Shown: piece after piece, positions 7,337 through 17,676 of the stretch
How the letters are laid out: the number at the start of each line of letters is the position of its first letter
How positions within the stretch are numbered: the stretch's first letter is position 1
Source: Kitasatospora albolonga
GTDB lineage: Bacteria; Actinomycetota; Actinomycetes; Streptomycetales; Streptomycetaceae
Assembly: GCA_002082585.1 (NCBI GenBank)
Contig: CP020563.1
Span: 5,884,001 to 5,948,000, forward strand
Length of the DNA: 64,000 nt
Direction of reading: 5' to 3'
Made by a program: the position numbers and the translations under genes
Notes under the pieces: generated by a model
Told to the model about the DNA's origin: nothing
The model's input: the letters and a program-made list of their open reading frames with translations, nothing else
Database searches by the model: none

Positions 7337-8799
7337 GGCTTCGCGCGGTACGGGTCCCAGCCCCGCAACTCGTCGTCGCGCGGGGCCAGGACGAGCGCCG
7401 GTCCGTCCGGGCCGAAGTGCTCCACCGGCCGGGACGCGTCCCAGGACGGCCAGCCAGGCTCGCCCGTCGTCGCGAAGTCCACCCAGGCCCGGTGCATCGC
7501 GTCCGCCAGCTCCTGCGGTGCGTCCGGGCCGGTCAGGGCCCGGGTGTCGGGGTGGGCCAGCGTGTCGAAGACGAAGCCGAGCTCCAGCGCGTGGCAGGCC
7601 CCGAGCCGCTGTACGGGGGAGGGCCAGCCGAACTCGTAGACGTACGTGGACCCCTCCGCGCCCGTCCGCGCGTCGGCCAGGCGGTTGAGCGGGACCCGCA
7701 GCAGCAGGTCGGTGGCGAGGGCGCCGAGGAGTTCGCCGGGGGTGGCGCCGGGGCGGTTGGCCCGGTAGACGCGGGCGGTGGCGTTCGGGACCTTGAACTT
7801 CAGCAGGGCCAGGCGGAGCTTGAGCCTGCCGATCCGCTCGATCAGCCCGCCGGGGACGAACCAGAGCCGGTACTCCTCGGTGTTCGTCCCCATCAGCAGG
7901 TCGACCCCGGCGGCGGCGCCCGTGCGCAGGGCCTCGGCCGGGTCCCGGGTCAGCAGTTCGCCGTCCACCACGAGCTGGAACGCGTTGCGGCCGGTCAGCG
8001 GGTTGCCGCCGCTCGTCACCCCGGTCTGCGCGGTCAGCAGGGCCGCCGGGTCCACGGCGGCCAGGGCGGCGGCCGTGGCGGGGACCCCGAGCCGCTTCGC
8101 GATCAGCCGGGTCGTCCCGCGCGCGGCCTCCGGGTCCAGGGCGGCGGGCGCCCCGCTCTGGAGCACCGCCCGCCGGAACAGCCCGGCCGCCCGGTCCGTG
8201 GCCAGCAGGGCGGCCACGCTCACCGCCCCGGCCGACTCCCCGGCCACCGTCACCCGGTCCGGGTCCCCGCCGAACCCCGCGATGTTGTCCCGCACCCACT
8301 CCAGGGCGGCCAGCTGGTCCAGCAGCCCCCGGTTGGCGGGCGCGTCCGGGAAGAGGCCGAAGCCCTCGATGCCCAGGCGGTAGTTGACGGAGACCAGCAC
8401 CACCCCGTCCCGGGCGAACGCGGACCCGTCGTAGACCGGAACCGCCGAGGAGCCGTGCAGCAGCGAACCGCCGTGGATCCAGACGAGGACGGGGAGTCCC
8501 GCGGCCTCCGTGGAGGGCGTCCACACATTGAGGTTGAGCCACCCGTCGCCCGGCACTTCCGGGTCCGGCAGCAGCCGGTCCAGCGGCGGGGCGTAAGGGC
8601 GCTTGGGGGCCGTCGGCCCGTACGTGACCGCCTCCCGCACGCCCTCCCACGGCTCCGGCGGCTCCGGCGCGCGGAACCTCCGCGCGCCGACCGGGGGCGC
8701 CGCGTACGGGATGCCGCGGAAGACCGCGACACCCCGCTCCACCGCACCGCGTACCGTGCCCTGCGCGGTCCTGGCCGTGGCCTCCACGATGTCGGACAT
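7333..8799 (-). CDS. Carboxylesterase, type B family
   Basis: This 488-residue alpha/beta-hydrolase has the type-B esterase hallmarks: N-terminal GTVRGAVERGVAVFRGIPYAAPPVG, oxyanion-hole HGGSLLHGSS (about 109-118) and nucleophile elbow GESAG with Ser189. A later GTNTEEYRLWF segment supplies the acid region, and the catalytic His is expected in the GACHALELGFVF stretch. It has no signal peptide, so it is likely cytoplasmic and acts on esters of unknown structure (p-nitrobenzyl esterase-like). The ATG at 8799 gives the standard N-terminus. It converges on the CopD-like gene; the TAG stop shares bases with that gene's TAA. Confidence 0.92.
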   Translation of the reverse strand: MSDIVEATARTAQGTVRGAVERGVAVFRGIPYAAPPVGARRFRAPEPPEPWEGVREAVTYGPTAPKRPYAPPLDRLLPDPEVPGDGWLNLNVWTPSTEAAGLPVLVWIHGGSLLHGSSAVPVYDGSAFARDGVVLVSVNYRLGIEGFGLFPDAPANRGLLDQLAALEWVRDNIAGFGGDPDRVTVAGESAGAVSVAALLATDRAAGLFRRAVLQSGAPAALDPEAARGTTRLIAKRLGVPATAAALAAVDPAALLTAQTGVTSGGNPLTGRNAFQLVVDGELLTRDPAEALRTGAAAGVDLLMGTNTEEYRLWFVPGGLIERIGRLKLRLALLKFKVPNATARVYRANRPGATPGELLGALATDLLLRVPLNRLADARTGAEGSTYVYEFGWPSPVQRLGACHALELGFVFDTLAHPDTRALTGPDAPQELADAMHRAWVDFATTGEPGWPSWDASRPVEHFGPDGPALVLAPRDDELRGWDPYRAKP

Positions 8800-8840
8800 G
8801 GTGTCTGCCCACCCCTCTCGCGGTGCGGTGGTCGGGGCGC

Positions 8841-11174
8841 CTACCTCAGGTAGACCAGCCCGTCCGTGGTGATGGCCGGGCGGCCCTTCGTACCGACCAC
8901 CACGATCTTGACCGTGTGCTTGCCGCTGGACGCCCAGGAGGTCGTCCAGATCGCGTCCCGGTACTTGGTGGCGGAGGACTTCAGGTCCACCGTGGCCACC
9001 TTCTTGCCGTCGACATAGACGTATGCCTGCCCCGAAGTGGCGGCCCGTGACACCACCCAGGAGGCTGACCTGCCGGTGAACGTCCAGGTCAGGCTGGCCT
9101 TCTTGGCGCTGCTGGAGAGCGACTTGCCACCCAGGTAGCTCTTGGAGGACTTCGTCGTCCACTTGCCGGTCTTCTTGGCGGCGGACTCCTGGAGGATGAC
9201 CGGGCTGCCGGTGACCGAGGCGGCGGCCGTGTTGCCCGCGTGGTCGTACGCCGTCATCTTCCAGGCGGTCGCCTTGCGGGGCTTCGCGGTGTGCGAGGCG
9301 CTGCCCGTCGTCGGGCCGTACGTCTTCGCGACGGGCGCGGTGAGCCGGACCTCCTTGAGGGCGGCGGCGTCCGTGGCCTTCCACCTCAGGGTGAGCGGGA
9401 CCGCGTCGGCGTTCACCGTGCCGGTGCGCAGCGTGAGGGCGGGCTTGGTGGTGAAGGCGGGGGGCGTCTTCTCGGCGACGACCGTGGCGGCGGCCGATGT
9501 GGTCGTCTTGCCCGACTGGTGGGTGGCCCGGACCTGCACGGAGTGCCTGCCGACCGGGAGGGCGGCCGAGGCCGAGGTGACGTTGCCCTTGACGGTGGCC
9601 ACCGGCTTTCCGCCGACGAGGAGTTCGTAACTCCTGACGAAGGAGGCGGGGGTGGTCGTCTTCCAGCCGACGGTGACGTTCGACTTCGTGTAGTACGTGG
9701 AGCCCGAGGCGCTCGCCCCGGTCACCGAGGCGATGGTGAGCCCGGTGACCGATCCGCCGGCCAGGGAGCGGACGGCGGGGAGCTGCCCGTAGAGGCTTCC
9801 GCCGGGGCACTGGGTGTTGAAGCCGTCGCGGTGCCCGGAGATCTGCTGGAAGGGGTACTCCTTGCCCGCGGCGAACTTCGTCCCGAAGAAGTTCCCGCCC
9901 GCCGCCCCGGCGGTCAGCATCACCGTGCCGGCCGGGTCGCCCTTGTACTGGCCGAGCTTCCACGCGGCGATCCGGGCGACCGAGGTGGTCGCGGCGCTCG
10001 CGGCCTTGGTGTCCGTGTGCATGCCGATCACGGCGATGCCGGTGGTGTCCCGGTTGAAGCCGTAGGTGTGCGCGCCCAGCACGGCCCGGTCCGCGCCGCC
10101 CTTGCGGCCCTCGAAGATCGTGCCGCACTTGTCGACCACGAAGTTGTAGCCGAGGTCCTTCCAGCCGTTCGACTTCACGTGGTACGTGTGCAGCCCGCGC
10201 ACGATGGCCGCGGAGTCGGCGCAGGAGTAGGAGTTGGTCTGCGCGGTGTGGTGGACGAAGACCGCCTTGACCCTGTCCAGGTAGTCCGGGGCCTCCTTGC
10301 TGATCGACTCGTCGGCCTTCCAGTCGGCCCGCGAGACGATCGGGGGCCGCGGAGCCGTGGACGGCGGGCCGGGCGGCAGCGGCGGGGTCGTGGAGGGGCT
10401 GGGCGTCGGCGAGGCGGACGGCGGCTTCGGGGACGCGGTGGTCCGGCTCGGCGTGGGGCTCGGCGGCGTCGGGGAGGGGGACTCGACCGTCGGGGTGGGG
10501 GTGGGGGACGGCTCGGCCGTCTCCTCGCCCGGCTCCTCCGTCGGCGTACCCGAGGGGGTCTCATCGCCGGGCGAGGGATCGTCCGACGGGGTCTCCGTCT
10601 CCTCCACGGCGAACGCGGCCGGTTCGGCGGCGAAGGCGGCCGGTTCGGCGGCGAGCGGGGTGGTGCTGCCGCCCGGGTCGACGGTGTCCAGCCGCAGCCC
10701 GGCGGGGAGCCCGGCCTTCACCCCGTTCCCGGCGGTGACCCGGACCTCGACACCGTTCGACGGGCCGACCCAGCGCGGTTCGGTGGTGCCCCGGACGCCG
10801 GTCCGGCCGGCCTCGGTGCGCCCGTCGATCTCGGTGTCCAGCGGCAGCCAGCCCGTCCACGTGCCGGTGGCGGCGGAGCGGGTACGGGCCTCGATCCGGC
10901 CGGTCACCTGGGCGGCGGGGTCGGCCCAGGTGACGCCGAGGAGGCTGAACGGCTCGGTGGAGCGCTGCGGGAGGGCGGCGGAGCTGCCGTCCTCGGAGGT
11001 CGTGAGCGGGGTCCGGTACACATCCGCCTCGACGGGAGCGGACTTCGCATCCGCCCCGCTCTTGCCATCACCGTCGGGGTCCGAACCGCCCGTCACGCCC
11101 TGGAACACCAGGACGCCCGTCACCGCCGCCGTGGCGACGGCGGCCGTGGTCCATATTCTTCGCTGTGATCTCAC
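8841..11174 (-). CDS. Secreted N-acetylmuramoyl-L-alanine amidase (PGRP type), multidomain
   Basis: This 777-residue protein is predicted to cleave the amide between N-acetylmuramic acid and L-alanine in the wall. The GTG at 11174 is preceded by GGGGAAA and gives a Sec signal peptide (RSQRRIWTTAAVATAAVTGVL). An N-terminal beta-rich domain is followed by a long Pro/Thr/Ser linker, then the PGRP/amidase_2 domain opening with RPPIVSRADWKADES and containing VHHTAQ, the central GAHTYGFN and GHRD...C zinc/active-site segments. Two fibronectin/Ig-like repeats and a C-terminal galactose-binding-like domain ending in TTDGLVYLR complete it. The linker contains a direct repeat of EPAAFA. It stands alone between the esterase and terpene cyclase genes. 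Confidence 0.9.
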   Translation of the reverse strand: MRSQRRIWTTAAVATAAVTGVLVFQGVTGGSDPDGDGKSGADAKSAPVEADVYRTPLTTSEDGSSAALPQRSTEPFSLLGVTWADPAAQVTGRIEARTRSAATGTWTGWLPLDTEIDGRTEAGRTGVRGTTEPRWVGPSNGVEVRVTAGNGVKAGLPAGLRLDTVDPGGSTTPLAAEPAAFAAEPAAFAVEETETPSDDPSPGDETPSGTPTEEPGEETAEPSPTPTPTVESPSPTPPSPTPSRTTASPKPPSASPTPSPSTTPPLPPGPPSTAPRPPIVSRADWKADESISKEAPDYLDRVKAVFVHHTAQTNSYSCADSAAIVRGLHTYHVKSNGWKDLGYNFVVDKCGTIFEGRKGGADRAVLGAHTYGFNRDTTGIAVIGMHTDTKAASAATTSVARIAAWKLGQYKGDPAGTVMLTAGAAGGNFFGTKFAAGKEYPFQQISGHRDGFNTQCPGGSLYGQLPAVRSLAGGSVTGLTIASVTGASASGSTYYTKSNVTVGWKTTTPASFVRSYELLVGGKPVATVKGNVTSASAALPVGRHSVQVRATHQSGKTTTSAAATVVAEKTPPAFTTKPALTLRTGTVNADAVPLTLRWKATDAAALKEVRLTAPVAKTYGPTTGSASHTAKPRKATAWKMTAYDHAGNTAAASVTGSPVILQESAAKKTGKWTTKSSKSYLGGKSLSSSAKKASLTWTFTGRSASWVVSRAATSGQAYVYVDGKKVATVDLKSSATKYRDAIWTTSWASSGKHTVKIVVVGTKGRPAITTDGLVYLR

Positions 11175-11493
11175 GTGTGTGGTTTCCCCGAGGACTGTGG
11201 TGGAAGGCATGGCGTGCCGAAGACATGACATTCCGACCGGTCAGTCGCTGACCGGGGGCGCGACGCAGTGGTCGGCCCGGCCGGTGGGGCGACCCGGGAC
11301 ATGCTTGCGCGGGACAGTCTTCCATGCGGCCACAGCCGACCGGGCTTGTTCCTTCCCGAACGGTCGCGATGTGATCCGATCGATCTCTTACGGCGCGTCC
11401 GACCGGCTCTGTGCGGTCGGTCCGGTCGGTCCGGGGGGTGTTCGGCCCCGGGGCCCGGGAGGCTTCCGCCTCCCGGGCCCCGGCCGTCGTCTC
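11175..11493. other. 319-bp spacer between amidase and terpene cyclase genes
   Basis: No gene is supported. It holds the terminator of the terpene cyclase gene (11448-11483) and presumably the promoter of the amidase gene; no convincing -35/-10 pair stands out. Confidence 0.4.
11448..11483 (-). terminator. Strong hairpin terminator of the terpene cyclase gene
   Basis: Perfect 16-bp arms at 11448-11463 and 11468-11483 enclose a 4-nt loop (TTCC). It begins 11 nt beyond the stop codon of the cyclase gene, reading on the minus strand. Confidence 0.85.
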
Positions 11494-12879
<1,386 letters not shown>

Positions 12880-14304
12880 TCAGGTGCGCTTGAAGAACTC
12901 GACCTCACCGACCGCGATCGGCCGCCCGCCGCCCTGTCCCGCCGCCTCCCGCAGGACGAGCCGGACGGAGACGACATCGCTGATGCCCGTCCGTACCGTC
13001 TGCTGCCCCGGCTTGTCGTTGAGCGTCAGCTCCTGCTCGTGGACCGTGCCGTCCGCCGTCGTGACGATCAGATCCGCCCGGGTCGGCCGGGGCTCCTGCC
13101 GGAACTCCTCGGGCTCCTTCGACGCCCCGGTGTGCAGGACGACCCCGACCAGCCGGAACGGCGTACCGAAGGTGCACGTCAGCGACGCGCCGAGGGCGGG
13201 GGCGCCCCAGTACTTGTTGGTCAGGCCGTCGACGGCCGCCCGCGCCGGATGGCCGGGGGCCGCGCCGCTCGCGGTCACCCCGGTGGGGCTGATCTCCGCC
13301 GTACCGCCGAGCTTGTCCCGGACGTCCTCGAAGAGCACCCGCCCGGCGGGCAGGAACAGGAAGCCCGCGAACAGCAGGCCGACGACCGCCAGGACCATCA
13401 GGACGCGCCGCAGCGCCCGGCCCGACCGGACCCGCACCCGGCGGCGGAACGGCCACACCGTGCGCCACCACGGCAGGGGCGCGGGGCGCTCCTCGGGCCG
13501 CAGCGGTGCCGCGCAGCGTCGGCAGAACCGCCGCCCGGGCAGGTTCGGCGTACCGCAGGCCGGACACGGCGGCCCCTCCGCCGCCTCGTCCGCCTCCACC
13601 GGCCGCACGACGGGCCGCCGGGCGACGGGCTTCGCGGGCTGGACGGCACCGATGGGTTCCTCGGCCGGGTCCTCCCGCCGCACGGCTGGTGGCGTCACGG
13701 GCGCGGCCGGGCGTACGGGGGCGGGGTGCGGGGGGTGTTGCGGGCGTACGGGGGCGGGGCGCGCGACCTCCGGGGCGGCGGGCGGCCGGGGCGGGGCCGC
13801 GGGGGCGGGCGGCGACGCGGGTGGCGGCACGGGCGGGGTGGCGGGCGCCGCCGCCGGACGTGGGGGCACCACGGGGGGAGCGGCTGGTTCGGCGGCCCGG
13901 CCGGGCTCCGCCGCCGGAGGTGCCGGGTCCGCGGCCGGGGCGGGCGGCTGCTCCTGGTCGGTACGACGATCGCGGGCGGGGCCGGAGGCGTGCTCGGGGG
14001 CAGGGCTTTGCGGTGCCGGTGCCGGTGCCGGTGCCGGTGTTGGTGGGGTCGGTGCCTGTGCTGGTGGGGCTGGAGTGGGCGTCGGGGGCGGCGTCGGCTC
14101 CGGAGCCGGGACCTGGACCGGAGCCGCAGCCGACTGAGGCTGCGGTTCCGCGGCAGGCTCCGGCTCCGGAACAGGCTCCGGCTCCGGAGCCCGTGCCGTC
14201 GAGGGGCGCCGGGGCTCCGAGGACCACCCCAGGTACGACCCGCAGTTCCCGCAGAAGTCGTCGTTCTCGCCGTTGGCCGTACCGCATGCTGGACACGAGC
14301 GCAT
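12880..14304 (-). CDS. CIS-associated zinc-ribbon / transmembrane / discoidin-like protein
   Basis: This 474-residue protein is the last gene of the minus-strand CIS unit, four bases after the tail protein I stop. It has a zinc ribbon (CPAC...CGNC, residues 4-21), a very long Pro/Ala-rich linker (about 30-245), a second zinc ribbon (CPAC...CRRC, 247-264), a cluster of arginines, one transmembrane helix (301-321) and a C-terminal jelly-roll domain (about 340-474) with TNKYWG, typical of discoidin/F5-8C-like sugar-binding modules. Positive charges before the helix put the N-terminus inside and the jelly-roll outside. It sits where fibre genes occur in other CIS. A membrane protein in Streptomyces CIS clusters (CisA in S. 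coelicolor) is reported to be needed for CIS-linked cell death; this could be its counterpart, which I infer from architecture only. Confidence 0.85.
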   Translation of the reverse strand: MRSCPACGTANGENDDFCGNCGSYLGWSSEPRRPSTARAPEPEPVPEPEPAAEPQPQSAAAPVQVPAPEPTPPPTPTPAPPAQAPTPPTPAPAPAPAPQSPAPEHASGPARDRRTDQEQPPAPAADPAPPAAEPGRAAEPAAPPVVPPRPAAAPATPPVPPPASPPAPAAPPRPPAAPEVARPAPVRPQHPPHPAPVRPAAPVTPPAVRREDPAEEPIGAVQPAKPVARRPVVRPVEADEAAEGPPCPACGTPNLPGRRFCRRCAAPLRPEERPAPLPWWRTVWPFRRRVRVRSGRALRRVLMVLAVVGLLFAGFLFLPAGRVLFEDVRDKLGGTAEISPTGVTASGAAPGHPARAAVDGLTNKYWGAPALGASLTCTFGTPFRLVGVVLHTGASKEPEEFRQEPRPTRADLIVTTADGTVHEQELTLNDKPGQQTVRTGISDVVSVRLVLREAAGQGGGRPIAVGEVEFFKRT

Positions 14305-14308
14305 CGCG

Positions 14309-14899
14309 TCAGCCCCCCGTCGTCTCTGCGGTCGTCCCGGGCGGCGCCTCGGGCGGGCCCGGCAGGACCTCCACCCGGCACGTGAGGTGCACGGGGCACG
14401 AGGCCGTGACGACGTCCAGGACGCGCGCCGCGTCCACCGTGGCTCCCGGCGCCACCGGCCAGACCCGGACGAACAGTTCACCGGTCGGGGCCGGAGGCAG
14501 CGCCGTACCGGGCCGGGACGACCATGCCACGCCCCCGCCGTCCCGTACGTCGGCGTGCACGCCGAAGCAGAGCCGGAGGTGGTCCACCAGACCGCGCCGG
14601 GTGCCGCGCCACCGGTGCAGCTCCACCGCCCGTGCCACCACCGCGCGTTGCAGCTCCGGCGGCCAGTCGGGGTCGACGCCCGCGCCCACCCAGGTCGCCA
14701 GCCAGGGCAGGAAGTCGGCCGGGGCCAGGGCCGGGTCGAAGTAGGCGGGCAGGTTGTCCAGGGTGGAGAGGACCGGTGCCAGTACGGTGTCGAGCCCGGC
14801 CGTGAACCGCTGGGCCAGGTCGTCGTCGGCGTACAGGGCGGGCAGCAGCTCACCGAGCGGGTAGCGGCTGGGCAGCCCGGGTACGGAGGCCCGGCTCAT
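14309..14899 (-). CDS. CIS baseplate protein, phage tail protein I family (Cis12/Afp12-like)
   Basis: This 196-residue protein fits the actinobacterial phage tail protein I domain: N-terminal SRYPLGELLPALYADDDLAQRF, then YFDPALAPADFLPWLATWVG and RAVELHRWRGTRRGLVDHL. In contractile tails this family forms, with the gpJ-like protein, the wedge that links the hub to the sheath. Its ATG overlaps the TGA of the baseplate J gene (ATGA), so translation is coupled and the two are probably made in fixed ratio. Confidence 0.88.
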   Translation of the reverse strand: MSRASVPGLPSRYPLGELLPALYADDDLAQRFTAGLDTVLAPVLSTLDNLPAYFDPALAPADFLPWLATWVGAGVDPDWPPELQRAVVARAVELHRWRGTRRGLVDHLRLCFGVHADVRDGGGVAWSSRPGTALPPAPTGELFVRVWPVAPGATVDAARVLDVVTASCPVHLTCRVEVLPGPPEAPPGTTAETTGG

Positions 14900-16857
14900 G
14901 CCCCCTCACCCGGCCCGCCCGCCGTGACGATCACCTGGTGCTGGTGGGAGAAGACCAGCGCGCCCGGAGCCACGTCGATCCGGTCCACCGCACCCCCGCG
15001 CCGCCCGGTGATCGGGTCCGCCGGGAAGAGCCGGACCTCCTCCACCAGCCCGGCGCCCCGCACCTGCTGGAGCACGGCGAACACCTCCCCGTACTGCACG
15101 GGCCTCCCGAACGGCCACCCCGTACCGTCCGCACCGCCCCGCAGCGGGTCGATCAGCCGGAACAGGGCCTCCAGCGCCTCCGCGCGCACCCGGTCCACCT
15201 CGGCCGGGGCCGCGACCAGCCGGGCCACCACCGTGACGCCCTGGTAGGCGGGCGGCTCCACGACCAGCCGGGTGCCCACCAGACGGCGTTCGTCCAGCCG
15301 TTCGGCCACCGCCGCCAGCACCTGGTCCGAGGGGATCAGCTGCTCGAACCGCAGATGGCCGCCCTCGTCGGGCACCGCGTCCGGCACCACCAGGACCCGT
15401 ACCGCACCGCCCTCGCCCGCGACGGCCGGCAGACACCGTACCCGGCGCAGGGACGGCGCGGCCTCCCGGGCGATGACCTCGTGGTCCCGGGCCGTGACCG
15501 CCCGTTCCTGCACCCGCAGGATGTTGGGGGCGCGCACCTTGGCGTTCTCGACGCTCTCGCCGTCCACGCCGCCGCTCGCCGCCTCCCGGTTGTCGACCCC
15601 CGCGACGTACGGGACCGAGCTGCGCAGCACGGAGATCGCTCCCCGGGCCACGTTCCCGGCCGCACCACCGCCCGTGCGGTAGCGGGGGACGCGGAGCTGG
15701 GCGCCCTTCTCCGGGACGGCCCCGTACGCGCGCATCGTGCCGTCCGGCTCCCGTACCTCCGGCGGGAACGCGAACTCGCCCGATACGGCGTCGATCCGGA
15801 CGTGCCGGTCACCGGGCGCGGAGGCCCCGAAGTGCTCGACGGGCGTCCAGACCTGCCAGCCCTCGGCGGTCGACACCTGGACCACCGGCGGGTCGCCGTC
15901 CAGCAGCAGCGGCACCCGGCTCACCGAGAACCGCTGCCCGGCCACGCCCTCGGAGACCCCGAGGGGCACGTCGAGCACGGTCTCCGCGTGCTCGACGGCG
16001 GCCGTACCGCCGACCGTGAAGACCTCGGCCTCGCGGATCGTCGGCGACTCGGAGTAGAACGGCTGGCCCGGCTCGGGCGGGGTCACCCGGCAGCGCAGCC
16101 ACCCCGCCCGCGTCCCCGCGACGACGGACGCGGTGTGCCCGGCCGGGACGAACACGATGACCTCGCCCGGCCGGTTCAGCCCGCCCGTGCTGTCGTCCCC
16201 GGTCGCGCACTCCACCCACCGGACCCCGTCCCACGCCTCCCACACCAGCGGCGGCTGCCTCGGGTCGACGCCCACGCCCTCCACCCGGCTGTCCAGGCGG
16301 ACGGCGACGATGCAGCGCGGTACGGCGGTGGGCAGCCCGAACAGCAGCGCGTCCCCCGGCTCCGGGCGCGGCGAGAAGCACGGGATGTCCTTGCCCGCGC
16401 CGAGCGGCCCGGTGCGGTCGGTCTGGTCACCGGTCTTCGGCGCGGTCACCAGCCGGACCAGCTCGCTCGGCACGATCGGCAGATCCTCGGAGGTGGTGAA
16501 CACGACCGGTTCCTCGGCCTCGCCGCGCGCGGTCGCCACCTCCGTACCGGCGGACAGGTGCACGGTCTCCGGCTGCGGGGCGGAGAGCCAGAAGTCGACC
16601 TCGGCACGGGCCACGGTGGGCGGGAACAGCGTCACGCCGAGCAGGTCCAGGAAGGCCGCGTAGTTCTTGTCCGGCACCCGGTTCAGCCGGTACAGCAGCT
16701 GGTCGACCATGTACGCGAACGTCTCGATCAGGGTCACCCCGGGGTCCGACACATTGTGGTCGGTCCACTCCGGCGAGCGCTGCTGGACGTATCGCTTGGC
16801 CTCGTCGACGAGCTGCTGGAACCGCCGGTCGTCCAGGTTGGGGGAGGGGAGGGCCAT
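14896..16857 (-). CDS. CIS baseplate wedge protein, baseplate J/gp47 family (Cis11-like)
   Basis: This 653-residue protein has the N-terminal YVQQRSPEWTDHNVSDPGVTLIETFAYMVDQ segment (in two parts, about residues 22-52) that marks large gp6/baseplate-J proteins, and a gpJ core near residues 430-600 including NREAASGG and AITARDHE-like AVTARDHEVIARE. It would build the triangular baseplate wedges that trigger sheath contraction. The ATG at 16857 overlaps the stop of the gp25-like gene, and its own stop overlaps the start of the next gene. The longer open frame upstream of 16857 lacks coding character. Confidence 0.9.
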   Translation of the reverse strand: MALPSPNLDDRRFQQLVDEAKRYVQQRSPEWTDHNVSDPGVTLIETFAYMVDQLLYRLNRVPDKNYAAFLDLLGVTLFPPTVARAEVDFWLSAPQPETVHLSAGTEVATARGEAEEPVVFTTSEDLPIVPSELVRLVTAPKTGDQTDRTGPLGAGKDIPCFSPRPEPGDALLFGLPTAVPRCIVAVRLDSRVEGVGVDPRQPPLVWEAWDGVRWVECATGDDSTGGLNRPGEVIVFVPAGHTASVVAGTRAGWLRCRVTPPEPGQPFYSESPTIREAEVFTVGGTAAVEHAETVLDVPLGVSEGVAGQRFSVSRVPLLLDGDPPVVQVSTAEGWQVWTPVEHFGASAPGDRHVRIDAVSGEFAFPPEVREPDGTMRAYGAVPEKGAQLRVPRYRTGGGAAGNVARGAISVLRSSVPYVAGVDNREAASGGVDGESVENAKVRAPNILRVQERAVTARDHEVIAREAAPSLRRVRCLPAVAGEGGAVRVLVVPDAVPDEGGHLRFEQLIPSDQVLAAVAERLDERRLVGTRLVVEPPAYQGVTVVARLVAAPAEVDRVRAEALEALFRLIDPLRGGADGTGWPFGRPVQYGEVFAVLQQVRGAGLVEEVRLFPADPITGRRGGAVDRIDVAPGALVFSHQHQVIVTAGGPGEGA

Positions 16858-17282
16858 CAGCGCACACCCGCTTCGGACGAGCCTTCTTCCGACGGGATCG
16901 TATAGAAGGGGAACACCAGGTTCCGCAGGTCGTTGGTGGCCCGCACGGTGTAGCGCACGTCGATGTAGAGCGTGCCCTCCTCGATCGCGTCGAACGCGAT
17001 CACCACGTCCGTCACCTCGATGCGCGGCTCCCACCGCTCCAGCGACGTACGGACCTCCTGGGCGATCCGCCCGGCGGTCGCGCCGTCGCCGGGCGCGAAG
17101 ACGTAGTCGTGGATGCCGCAGCCGAACTCCGGCCGCATCGGCCGCTCGCCCGGAGCCGTACCGAGGATCAGGCCGATGGCCTCCTCGATCTCCTTGTCCC
17201 GTTCCACCAGGGCGATCCCGCCGGTCGGGCCGGTGCGCAGGGGGAAGCCCCAGCCGCGCCCGATGAAACCGCTGCCGCTCAT
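16857..17282 (-). CDS. CIS baseplate protein, gp25/GPW family (Cis9-like)
   Basis: This 141-residue protein is a clear gp25-like wedge subunit. It has FPLRTGPTGGIALVERDKEI, then IGLILGTAPGERPMRPEFGCGIHDYVF, the signature in which the EPR-type core sits, and a C-terminal beta region ending in FPFYTIPS. In T4 and T6SS the equivalent protein nucleates the sheath on the baseplate. The ATG at 17282 overlaps the TGA of the PAAR gene, so it is translationally coupled. Confidence 0.92.
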   Translation of the reverse strand: MSGSGFIGRGWGFPLRTGPTGGIALVERDKEIEEAIGLILGTAPGERPMRPEFGCGIHDYVFAPGDGATAGRIAQEVRTSLERWEPRIEVTDVVIAFDAIEEGTLYIDVRYTVRATNDLRNLVFPFYTIPSEEGSSEAGVR

Positions 17283-17620
17283 ATCGGGCCTCCGATCAGG
17301 ACGTTCGGCGCGCCGGTGAGGATGACCGCACCGCAGGTGGTCTTGTCGCCCACCCGGGCGGCGGGCATGCCGCCGATCAGCACCTGGCCCGTGAGCGCCG
17401 CCGCCGGGTTGGGCAGGATCACATTGGCGGCCGCGAGCGCCGCGTGCGGCGGGACGACGCAGACATGCACGCTGCCCGGACGGGGCGGGGCGGCGCTCGT
17501 GGTGACGGCCGCGGGCCGACCGCCGATCCACACGGTGGCCACGGCCGGCGCACCCGGCGGCGGAGGGCCGATGACGCCACCGTGGGCGGTGCTGTCGCCC
17601 GTACGGGCTGCGGGGGGCAT
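17279..17620 (-). CDS. CIS spike tip protein, PAAR domain (Cis10-like)
   Basis: This 113-residue protein starts MPPAARTGDSTAHGG and ends with GQVLIGGMPAARVGDKTTCGAVILTGAPNVLIGG, the paired PAAR repeats with zinc-ligand histidine and cysteine that fold into the cone capping the VgrG spike. AGGAG precedes the ATG at 17620. It has no C-terminal toxin extension, so cargo must be attached in another way. It lies between the VgrG-like and gp25-like genes. Confidence 0.92.
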   Translation of the reverse strand: MPPAARTGDSTAHGGVIGPPPPGAPAVATVWIGGRPAAVTTSAAPPRPGSVHVCVVPPHAALAAANVILPNPAAALTGQVLIGGMPAARVGDKTTCGAVILTGAPNVLIGGPI

Positions 17621-17676
17621 GGCCGGGGTTCTCCTAGCTGTGGAAAGGGAGTTGGGGGTGAGGGGGAGGGCTGGCG

